NCBI GenBank assembly: GCA_036752905.1
Contig: DAIORT010000002.1
Coordinates: 132,631 to 196,630, forward strand
Length of the DNA: 64,000 nt
Direction of reading: 5' to 3'
Origin: UBA4877 sp002399345
Lineage (GTDB): Bacteria > Bacillota > Thermoanaerobacteria > Thermoanaerobacterales > UBA4877
Shown here one piece after another: positions 1 to 6,854 of the stretch. Each line of letters begins with the position of its first letter. Position 1 is the stretch's first letter. The position numbers and the translations under genes were made by a program. The notes beneath the pieces are model-generated. The model did not search any database, had not been told where the DNA came from, and saw only the letters and a program-made list of their open reading frames with translations.

Positions 1-2
1 TA

Positions 3-1169
3 GGGTTTGCAATAACGGGAATAGGGCTTCCGCTACTGGGGGTCATGGCTATGTCTAGAAATGACGGAGAGTATGAGAAATTTGCTGGCAAGGTTGGGTC
101 GGGATTCAGTGTAGTTCTCGGTATTATAATTAATCTTTGTATAGGCCCTTTGTTTGCTATACCGAGGACGGGTGCCACAACCTATGAATTGGGGTTTAAA
201 CCTTTGTTTCCTGGCATGAGTTCGTTGGTGGCTACTTTAATTTTTTTTGGTATTACTTTATTCTTTGTGGTAAAACCGTCTACTGTGATTGATAATATTG
301 GAAAATACCTTACGCCTATATTACTTGTAACGCTGTTTATAATTATAATAAGAGGTATTATAATGCCTGCAGACAGCGCCATGGCCATCAAGGATGGAAT
401 ACATTTTTCCAATGGGTTCTTTGAGGGATACCAGACCATGGATGCACTTGCCGCAACGCTGTTTTCCGGGATCATAATATCAAATATCCGGGATAAGGGT
501 TATACTGACGATAAGGAACAAATGAAAATGACAATAATGGCTGGAATGGTATCAACAACATGTTTGCTGCTGGTATACGGTGGGCTGACATATCTCGGTG
601 CAAAGTACGCTTATCTTTTCCCGGAAGGTATTTCTATGACAGAACTGCTTATAGGTATTACTTCGGCAGTATTGGGAAACTGGGGGAAAATTGTTCTGGG
701 CCTGGCTGTTGCCTTTGCATGCCTAACGACAGCTATTGGTCTTACCACTTCGGTTAGTGATTATTTTGCAAAGTCGACCAATAATAAGCTGAGTTATAAT
801 GCCATAGCAATTATAATCACTGTAGTCAGCCTGGTTATATCCAATTCAGGCGTGGATCGCATAGTGTCATTGGCGGTTCCTATACTAACCGCTATTTATC
901 CCGTTATACTTATGCTAATTGTCCTTAATGTGTTTAGTGATTTTATAAAATCGCGGGGAGCCTATGTGGGCTCTATCATTGGAGCGTTGTGTATAAGTAT
1001 ATTTGATGGTTTGAGTGCCGCGGGAGTGAATCTAGGGGGGTTTAAAAGCATACTGCATAGCTTACCGCTAGGATCAAGCGGATTCGGGTGGTTACTTCCC
1101 GCAATTATAGGCCTGTTTTTGGGCGGTCTGCTTACACATCCTTCCCGTAGTCATAATGAATCGCTGTAA
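3..1169 (+). CDS. brnQ: Branched-chain amino acid carrier BrnQ (5' end missing)
   Basis: This is the 3' part of a LIVCS-family branched-chain amino acid:cation symporter, an inner-membrane protein that imports leucine, isoleucine and valine. The frame is open from the window edge: the first codons read GFAITGIGLPLLGV, a typical BrnQ segment, so the methionine at position 45 is internal and the true start lies outside the window. About ten hydrophobic membrane segments follow, with the family-like stretch FAIPRTGATTYELGF near the front. Roughly the first 50 residues of a usual 430-residue protein are absent. A small membrane-protein gene follows 20 bases downstream and the pair ends at a strong hairpin. 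Confidence 0.9.
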   Translation, partial: GFAITGIGLPLLGVMAMSRNDGEYEKFAGKVGSGFSVVLGIIINLCIGPLFAIPRTGATTYELGFKPLFPGMSSLVATLIFFGITLFFVVKPSTVIDNIGKYLTPILLVTLFIIIIRGIIMPADSAMAIKDGIHFSNGFFEGYQTMDALAATLFSGIIISNIRDKGYTDDKEQMKMTIMAGMVSTTCLLLVYGGLTYLGAKYAYLFPEGISMTELLIGITSAVLGNWGKIVLGLAVAFACLTTAIGLTTSVSDYFAKSTNNKLSYNAIAIIITVVSLVISNSGVDRIVSLAVPILTAIYPVILMLIVLNVFSDFIKSRGAYVGSIIGALCISIFDGLSAAGVNLGGFKSILHSLPLGSSGFGWLLPAIIGLFLGGLLTHPSRSHNESL

Positions 1170-1189
1170 TGAGTCGTTGAGGCACATAT

Positions 1190-1441
1190 ATGATGGATAT
1201 GATTGTGTCCAATGTAATACCAAGGTTTTTGCTAATAAAATATATTGTAAAAGTTTTCATAAAAAGATTCGGGGAGTTTCCCTACTATACGGTATCGATG
1301 ACGCTGTCTGGGGCACTTATAGTATATTTTGAGATTAAAGCCGCAAAATCAAAAAAATGGGATGTCGCTTTCATGATCGGGGTTTTTGCCTTGATTCTGA
1401 TAGGCAGCATCTTTGCCATAGGCATGGAAGTTTCCCAATGA
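1190..1441 (+). CDS. Small hypothetical membrane protein (83 aa)
   Basis: I do not recognise this protein. It has a basic N-terminal part, then two hydrophobic segments at about residues 34-50 and 58-78, separated by a lysine-rich loop (AAKSKKWD). It starts with two consecutive ATG codons; a weak GAGG about nine bases upstream could serve either. It lies 20 bases after brnQ and just before the terminator, so it is probably co-transcribed with the carrier. No function can be assigned. Confidence 0.55.
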   Translation: MMDMIVSNVIPRFLLIKYIVKVFIKRFGEFPYYTVSMTLSGALIVYFEIKAAKSKKWDVAFMIGVFALILIGSIFAIGMEVSQ

Positions 1442-1448
1442 TCAATAA

Positions 1449-1490
1449 TGATATTACCGCCCTATAAGATATAGGGCGGTAATATCATTT
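1449..1490. terminator. Bidirectional intrinsic terminator
   Basis: A perfect 17-bp stem (1449-1465 with 1471-1487) has a 5-base loop and is followed by TTT on the plus strand; A-rich sequence precedes it. It lies between the converging brnQ unit and the minus-strand DUF2148 gene and probably serves both. Confidence 0.85.
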
Positions 1491-1527
1491 TGCCTAATAT
1501 TCAAGAGTTTTCGGCATTCGCGAAAGA

Positions 1528-2055
1528 TTAATTTTTCCTGTCAAAGTATATACTTTTACCTGTTACCGATATTGGGATACCAACTACAATATTGCCTTCA
1601 ATAAGGTTCATCTTTTTTGCCACAACACCCACACTGTACATGATGCGGTTGTCCGTGTTTAATAGACCGGCTGTTTTTGCTGCAGAACCCAGGGCGATTC
1701 CTAGGTCTACAAGTCGCCATGCACATATCGGTCCGTCAAATTGTGGACCTTTGTTTTTGGGTATTTTACTAAAATGTGAACAATTCTCGTAGCCGCATGC
1801 GCCGCAGTTTAAACCCGGTTCTTCCGGCTGTTTTACCGACAGCAGGAGTACGGCACATGAATTACTTATGTTGTTTGCGTCCCGATTAAAAGAAGCAGCC
1901 CCTGTTTTGCTGCCGTAGTCGGACATTTCATCGGCCAGATTGTTTAGCGTATCACCGGTTATTACCTTGGACTCCACATAATCCTGGCCGCATGTCTTAG
2001 GTGCAGTTCGTGCCGAGATCTCCATGAGATCAGCTACTGTTTCCATGATATCCAT
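1528..2055 (-). CDS. DUF2148 ferredoxin-domain protein
   Basis: This is a 175-residue member of the family of small cytosolic proteins with a ferredoxin-like domain (DUF2148). The key motif is GLNCGACGYENC at residues 81-92, with Cys84, Cys87 and Cys92 and a further Cys111 (GPICAWR), which fits a 4Fe-4S cluster. The start ATG is preceded on the minus strand by a good AGGAGGG site. The biochemical role of the family is unknown to me; electron transfer is an inference from the cluster motif. The unrecognised 473-residue gene lies directly upstream on the same strand and may be in the same transcript. Confidence 0.8.
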   Translation of the reverse strand: MDIMETVADLMEISARTAPKTCGQDYVESKVITGDTLNNLADEMSDYGSKTGAASFNRDANNISNSCAVLLLSVKQPEEPGLNCGACGYENCSHFSKIPKNKGPQFDGPICAWRLVDLGIALGSAAKTAGLLNTDNRIMYSVGVVAKKMNLIEGNIVVGIPISVTGKSIYFDRKN

Positions 2056-2129
2056 TTAAAATCCCTCCTAGGGCCAGTATAAATTAAATTAATATTGATG
2101 TAAAGATTTCCAATGTTGTAATAAACATA

Positions 2130-3551
2130 TTACTTGCTTTTTTGTTCTGTATCAAAGAGTGCGGAAACCAATGCCTCGGTGTAGTAAAGATATTTTTCAT
2201 CTGCTATCGAGGCTATACTTTGGCAGATGTATTTGCGAACTTCTCCAATGTCATTAAAGCCGATAGGGAGCTCATTCATTATGTTCCTCATTATCACCCT
2301 GCGGAAAAAGGCGGGGTAGATTTTTAATTCATCTTCGGCAGATTTGGTGATGCTGCTCACAAATTGATCTATGTATGCATCATCTGACGGTTCCTCCGAT
2401 TCGTCATAATTGAAATACTCAAAGAGGTTAAACAATTCGGAGTGCATACGGTCAAACATCGAGTCGTATCTTGCAAACATCATACCTTTGTATGCTGTTT
2501 GTGATATGAATGACTGTTTTATTCCTGCAGTGGCAAAAGTATCGGTTTTATTTAAAAGGAAGGAAACGGTTTTGACCTGCTCATTGAGCATGTCTTTATT
2601 TATTAGATCTTCACTGCTGTCCTTGATTTTTTCACCTGCCAGATAGCTGCTGATAATATCACTTAAATAAAAATAACTTTCCCTAACGGCAATACTTTTG
2701 GTGCTATTGTCGGTGATAATTTCGTACATGAGCAGTATGGAGGTTGTGATATCCTTCAATGCATCCAGCCGGCTGATGAATGAATGAATCCTCCGTCTGT
2801 TTTTTCTCAGGATGTCTTCTGTCAAGCCGGCCGGTTTTTTGCCCAGGCCGTATTTTACTGCTATATTGAATAGAACTGTATAGTACACGTTATTTGTATG
2901 GCAGACAAGTTTGGTTATTACTTCATGAATCCTGTTTATTATGGAAACCGGCATATCTAAGGTCGCATCCCTCAAGGTACCGTCTATGTATGAGAGAAAT
3001 CCACTTTCATCAAGGCCCATGGGAAGTAGTATAATAAGGCGTTTTAAAGTATTATTAATTTCCGTGCTGTTCTCATTTTGTTGCATTTTATTATATAGGT
3101 GTTTTATTGTATCCGAAACAAAATCTTGGGTGGAAGGAAACAGCGGTTTTATCTCAGAGTTCCTTATGGTGTTTTCCTGATCGTAAAGATCGAGCAGGCA
3201 GGCCAGATTAGTCTCCGCCCAATGCAATCCGGTAAGAATATCCATAAGATCCCCCGATGTTTCTTCAAAGGACTCCTTCTTTTTGTCTGTAAGCTTGTCA
3301 CATCTTAAATTTCCCTCTAAAAATTTTAAGCCGTTGATTATAGGCGCGACCATATTCTCGGGGTAGAACTTCACTAGACGGCCGTATGGGACCGATGCAA
3401 AAAAGCCGAGCATACGTGATGCGGATATACCGGCGGACAGCTTGTAACCGTTATCTATAAGTTCACCGGATATCCTGTCCAAAAGGTTTTTCATTTTCTT
3501 ACTGCTATTTTGCGATTTATTTAATTGATTACTATATTCTTCTGTGTTCAC
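2130..3551 (-). CDS. Hypothetical helical protein, 473 aa
   Basis: I do not recognise this protein. It is soluble, rich in predicted alpha-helix, with no signal peptide and no obvious catalytic motif or membrane segment. The opening residues are polar and low in complexity (many Asn, Ser and Lys), followed by repeated helical-looking segments. The start is GTG at 3551, supported by GGGAGGA just upstream on the minus strand. It precedes the DUF2148 gene by 74 bases. Codon use looks like its neighbours. Its divergent partner is the c-di-AMP riboswitch transcript. Confidence 0.7.
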   Translation of the reverse strand: MNTEEYSNQLNKSQNSSKKMKNLLDRISGELIDNGYKLSAGISASRMLGFFASVPYGRLVKFYPENMVAPIINGLKFLEGNLRCDKLTDKKKESFEETSGDLMDILTGLHWAETNLACLLDLYDQENTIRNSEIKPLFPSTQDFVSDTIKHLYNKMQQNENSTEINNTLKRLIILLPMGLDESGFLSYIDGTLRDATLDMPVSIINRIHEVITKLVCHTNNVYYTVLFNIAVKYGLGKKPAGLTEDILRKNRRRIHSFISRLDALKDITTSILLMYEIITDNSTKSIAVRESYFYLSDIISSYLAGEKIKDSSEDLINKDMLNEQVKTVSFLLNKTDTFATAGIKQSFISQTAYKGMMFARYDSMFDRMHSELFNLFEYFNYDESEEPSDDAYIDQFVSSITKSAEDELKIYPAFFRRVIMRNIMNELPIGFNDIGEVRKYICQSIASIADEKYLYYTEALVSALFDTEQKSK

Positions 3552-3620
3552 GGAACATTCCTCCCTGCCGTTTGTCTTAGTATGGGTATAAATTGCAATT
3601 CCATTGTAGTAAAAATGTTA

Positions 3621-3649
3621 TTGACAACTCAAACCAATTATATTAAAAT
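3621..3649 (+). promoter_or_regulatory. Sigma-A promoter of the riboswitch transcript
   Basis: TTGACA (3621-3626), a 17-base spacer and TAAAAT (3644-3649) form a near-consensus vegetative promoter. Transcription would start near 3656, just ahead of the first riboswitch, so both riboswitches lie in one leader. Confidence 0.8.
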
Positions 3650-3670
3650 ATTATCAACAGATCAATAGAT

Positions 3671-3782
3671 ATGCTGAATCCTTTGAACGGGGGAACCATT
3701 TCATCAGGGGTATATCCGCAAGGATGGACAGCTCTTTCAGTCCTAACCATCAGCTAACCTCGTAAGAATCAAAAGAGGAGTA
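3671..3782 (+). promoter_or_regulatory. c-di-AMP (ydaO/yuaA-type) riboswitch, copy 1
   Basis: The conserved blocks of the ydaO family occur in order: GCTGAATCC, GGGGGAACCA, GGGGTATATCC, TCCTAACC and CAGCTAACCTCGTAAG. The 3' GAGG can pair with the CCTC of the last block. After the aptamer come a weak hairpin and a T-rich run (about 3812-3833), which may be an expression platform that stops transcription. Known ydaO riboswitches bind two c-di-AMP molecules and usually switch genes off. No open reading frame follows this copy directly; a second copy does. Confidence 0.88.
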
Positions 3783-3876
3783 AGCTATAGAGTAGTTACT
3801 ATTTCTCCATGGCTTTTATTTTTCCTAAAATTGTCTCACAATAACCACTATAAATAAACAAATAAATATAATAAAT

Positions 3877-3990
3877 TTGCTGAATCCTTTAAAAGGAGTG
3901 GGGGACCCGATCAACAGGGGTGAGTCCGCAAGGAAGGGCAGCTCTTTCTGTCCTAACCCGTCAGCTAACCCCATAAGCATAGAAAGGGGT
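3877..3990 (+). promoter_or_regulatory. c-di-AMP (ydaO/yuaA-type) riboswitch, copy 2
   Basis: All family blocks are present: GCTGAATCC, GGGGGACCC, GGGGTGAGTCC, AGGGC, TCCTAACCCGTCAGCTAACC and ATAAGC. The final AAGGGG (about 3984-3989) can pair with the ACCCC inside the aptamer and also serves as the ribosome-binding site of the gene starting at 3998. This copy may therefore act on translation, whereas copy 1 may act on transcription. Confidence 0.9.
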
Positions 3991-3997
3991 ATGGTAT

Positions 3998-5098
3998 ATG
4001 AAGTTTGCTGTAATTGGCGCCGGGAATGGTGGCCAGGCCATGGCGGCCCATCTGTCCATAATGGGTTTTGAGGTGACACTTTATAACAGATCACCGGAAA
4101 CGATAGAGAAGATAAGACAAAACGGTGGTATAACGCTTAAAGGAGCAGTAAAGGGCCGTGGTACGCCCTTCCTGACTTCAGACATTCGGGATGCCATACA
4201 GGGTGCGGATGTCATTATGGTGACCGTGCCTGCTTCCGGACACAGGGATATAGCCTATGCTATGGCTCCATACCTCCAGGATGGCCAGGCGGTTGTGCTT
4301 AATCCCGGCAGAACAGGCGGCGCTTTGGAGTTTAGCAATATATTCAGGCAGCTAGGTGTAACGGCGAATGTAGTTATAGGGGAAGCCGAGACCTTAATTT
4401 ATGCATGCAGGGTGATGGAGCCCGGGCTCGTAAATATAAACAGTATAAAGAATGTGGTATACCTTGCTACAATTCCGTCATATAGCGTGTGGTCTGTTCT
4501 GCAAAAGATAAATTTGGCTTATCCGCAGTTTACGGCGGCCCATAATGTTCTGGAAACCAGCCTTAACAATATAGGGGCTATCTTTCATCCTACACCGACC
4601 CTATTAAATGCAGGGAGGATAGAGACTGATGAAAGCGGCTTTGAATATTATTTGGAAGGCATCTCACCCTCGGTTGCCTCGGTTTTGGAGAAGATAGATA
4701 TGGAAAGGCTGCGTGTTGCATGGGCTTTCGATTTAAAGATTCCTTCCGCCTTGAAGTGGATGTATGAAACATACGGATCCAAGGGTGATAATCTTTATGA
4801 AGCTATTCAGAATGCGCGGGGTTACAGAGGGATCAAAGCACCCACAACGCTAAATACAAGATATTTATTCGAGGATGTTCCCAACAGTCTCGTACCTATT
4901 GCTTCGCTGGGTGAAAGTGTAGGTGTAAATACGCCTACTATAAAAGCGGTGATTCAATTGGCATCAAGCATGCATAGCGTGGACTACTGGGAGAATGGAA
5001 GAAATGCTAAGAGGCTGGGATTGGATGGGCTTACTAAAGACGAAATCCTAGCCCACGCGGAAGGCAATTATGTGGATGAAAGGAGTGCTTTGTTATGA
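3998..5098 (+). CDS. NAD/NADP octopine/nopaline dehydrogenase family protein
   Basis: This 366-residue protein matches the octopine/nopaline dehydrogenase family, in which NAD(P)H-dependent reductive condensation of an amino acid with a 2-oxo acid gives an opine, or the reverse. The N-terminus has a Rossmann fold with the motif GAGNGGQAMAAHL at residues 7-19. The C-terminal half is helical, with a conserved-looking NNIGAIFHPTPTLLNAG stretch near residue 190 that contains the likely catalytic His. Its ribosome-binding site is part of the second c-di-AMP riboswitch. It overlaps the next gene by four bases (ATGA), so the two are co-translated. The substrate is unknown; a link to osmolyte or amino-acid metabolism is inferred only from the riboswitch class. 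Confidence 0.85.
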   Translation: MKFAVIGAGNGGQAMAAHLSIMGFEVTLYNRSPETIEKIRQNGGITLKGAVKGRGTPFLTSDIRDAIQGADVIMVTVPASGHRDIAYAMAPYLQDGQAVVLNPGRTGGALEFSNIFRQLGVTANVVIGEAETLIYACRVMEPGLVNINSIKNVVYLATIPSYSVWSVLQKINLAYPQFTAAHNVLETSLNNIGAIFHPTPTLLNAGRIETDESGFEYYLEGISPSVASVLEKIDMERLRVAWAFDLKIPSALKWMYETYGSKGDNLYEAIQNARGYRGIKAPTTLNTRYLFEDVPNSLVPIASLGESVGVNTPTIKAVIQLASSMHSVDYWENGRNAKRLGLDGLTKDEILAHAEGNYVDERSALL

Positions 5099-6741
5099 GC
5101 AGACTCATAATAGCTGCAGCTTTGGGAAATGACGTTCATGTAGCGGGAATAATGAACTTTTTGAAACTGGCTGAAGAACAGGGATATGAGACGATGTTTA
5201 TGGGAACCGCAGTTTCACCCGAGAGGATGTTTGAGGCTGTAACGGAGCATAATCCTTATATGGTCGGCTTAAGCTACAGGCTTACGCCTTCTGCCTTGGG
5301 GCCGATGCTGGATAATATAAGCGGGGGCATAGTTAAATATGGTCTTGAAAACATAAAATGGACATTCGGCGGGACACAGCCCACGGGCGAGGTTGCCAGA
5401 AATAGCGGCATATTTGAGAAGGTTTTTGACGGTACGGAAGACATGGATGATACCATAATGTACCTCAAAGGTATCACTGAAAGTACACACGGTAGAGAGA
5501 TTTACGCACAGGATCTGGTAGGCCGGATAAATAGCAAATATCCCTTCCCGATAATAAGGCATCATTTCGGTTTGCCCGACCTGGGTGCAACGATAGAAGG
5601 GGTCTGCAAAATAGCCGAATCCAAAGCTGTGGATGTGATATCCGTGGCACCTGATCAAAATGCACAGGAGCATTTCTTTGAGCCGGATAAAATGGACTGC
5701 ACCTTAGATGGGGCGGGAGGAGCACCGCTGCGCACAAAGGAAGATTTTGCAGAACTATATGAACACTCGCGGGTGGGTAATTATCCGCTGCTTCGATGCT
5801 ATAGCGGGACCAACGATGTGTTCAGGATGGCCGAAATGTTGCTTGACACTATACACAATGCGTGGGCGGCCGTACCTCTCTGCTGGTACAATGAGCTTGA
5901 CGGGAGAGGGCCGAGAGACCTCATTACTTCTGTTACGGAGAACCAGCAGCTCATGAAATGGCATGGCGACAGGGGTATACCTTTGGAGGCAAACGAGGCT
6001 CATCACTGGGGTTTGCGGGATGCCCACGATGCCATATATGTAGCGGCATCTTATCTGGCTGCATATAATGCCAAGAAAATGGGCGTTAAGCAATACGTTG
6101 CGCAGTATATGTTTAACCTTCCGCCCAGTGAGTCCCCCAAGATGGATATAGCCAAGATGTTTGCCTCTATAGAGATGGTGGAATCCCTACATGACGAGAA
6201 CTTTATGACCTTCAGGCAGGCGCGGGCAGGCCTGGCCAGTTTCCCGACCGATCTTTTCATGGCGAAGGGGCAGCTGGCGGCATCATGCTATACGGCAATG
6301 GCTATTAAACCTCATATATATCATGTGGTGGGATTCTGCGAAGCTCATCATGCTGCGACTCCAGATGACGTTATAGAGAGCGCTAGGATTGCCAGGGGAG
6401 TTATAAAGGACTATATGCAGGGCGCACCAGATGTGGCCTCGGATATAGAAATAATGAACAGGAAAGATGAGCTTGTCTCGCAGGCACAAATCATATTAGA
6501 CGGAATAAGGGTTATCGGGCGGGATAGCAAAGACCCGCTGTCCGATCCCTCGGTAATAGCAGATGCTATAAGAATGGGTATATTGGATGCTCCTCATCTT
6601 AAAGGAAATATTGCGGCCAACGGATCAATTAAGACGAGACTTATAAACGGAGCCATGTATGCCTATGATGAAGAAAGCGGCAGGATACTCACAGAGGAAG
6701 AGAGAATAGGCAAGATAATGGATGAAGTTTTTGCTGCATAA
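5095..6741 (+). CDS. B12-binding protein with glutamate-mutase-E-like barrel
   Basis: The first 140 or so residues are a cobalamin-binding Rossmann domain of the base-off/His-on type: DVHVAG near residues 14-19 gives the DxHxxG signature (lower-ligand His), followed by GLSYRL (the SxL motif) and FGGTQP. The remaining 400 residues look like the barrel of methylaspartate (glutamate) mutase E subunits: the C-terminal order GILDAPHLKGN followed by RLINGAMYAYDEESG resembles the end of GlmE as I remember it. The two parts are thus fused in one chain, unlike the two-subunit GlmS/GlmE enzyme. It overlaps the opine-dehydrogenase-like gene by four bases and shares its c-di-AMP leader. A carbon-skeleton or amino-group rearrangement of an amino acid is likely; the exact substrate is not. 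Confidence 0.75.
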   Translation: MSRLIIAAALGNDVHVAGIMNFLKLAEEQGYETMFMGTAVSPERMFEAVTEHNPYMVGLSYRLTPSALGPMLDNISGGIVKYGLENIKWTFGGTQPTGEVARNSGIFEKVFDGTEDMDDTIMYLKGITESTHGREIYAQDLVGRINSKYPFPIIRHHFGLPDLGATIEGVCKIAESKAVDVISVAPDQNAQEHFFEPDKMDCTLDGAGGAPLRTKEDFAELYEHSRVGNYPLLRCYSGTNDVFRMAEMLLDTIHNAWAAVPLCWYNELDGRGPRDLITSVTENQQLMKWHGDRGIPLEANEAHHWGLRDAHDAIYVAASYLAAYNAKKMGVKQYVAQYMFNLPPSESPKMDIAKMFASIEMVESLHDENFMTFRQARAGLASFPTDLFMAKGQLAASCYTAMAIKPHIYHVVGFCEAHHAATPDDVIESARIARGVIKDYMQGAPDVASDIEIMNRKDELVSQAQIILDGIRVIGRDSKDPLSDPSVIADAIRMGILDAPHLKGNIAANGSIKTRLINGAMYAYDEESGRILTEEERIGKIMDEVFAA

Positions 6742-6742
6742 A

Positions 6743-6769
6743 GGCACACCTTGCGGTGTGTCTTATTTT
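6743..6769 (+). terminator. Intrinsic terminator of the riboswitch operon
   Basis: GGCACACC pairs with GGTGTGTC across a TTGC loop and is followed by TTATTTT. It lies 2 bases after the stop codon of the B12-binding gene. Confidence 0.85.
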
Positions 6770-6800
6770 GTCATAAACTTTTAAATTTAAGTACCAAATA

Positions 6801-6833
6801 TTTACAAATTACCCCTCCATTAATTGGTATAAT
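6801..6833 (+). promoter_or_regulatory. spoIIE promoter with a 21-base spacer
   Basis: TTTACA (6801-6806) and TATAAT (6828-6833) are separated by 21 bases, too long for normal sigma-A promoters. The Bacillus subtilis spoIIE promoter, activated by phosphorylated Spo0A, is known for the same 21-base spacing. No strong 0A box (TGTCGAA) was seen by eye. The start point would fall near 6840, which rules out ATG 6840 as the start codon. Confidence 0.65.
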
Positions 6834-6854
6834 TTTCCTATGGAGGGGATTGAC

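Noticed and set aside
3577..3584. CATACTAA on the minus strand upstream of the 473-residue gene, like a sporulation sigma-G or sigma-E -10
   Set aside because: No matching -35 element at the correct distance.
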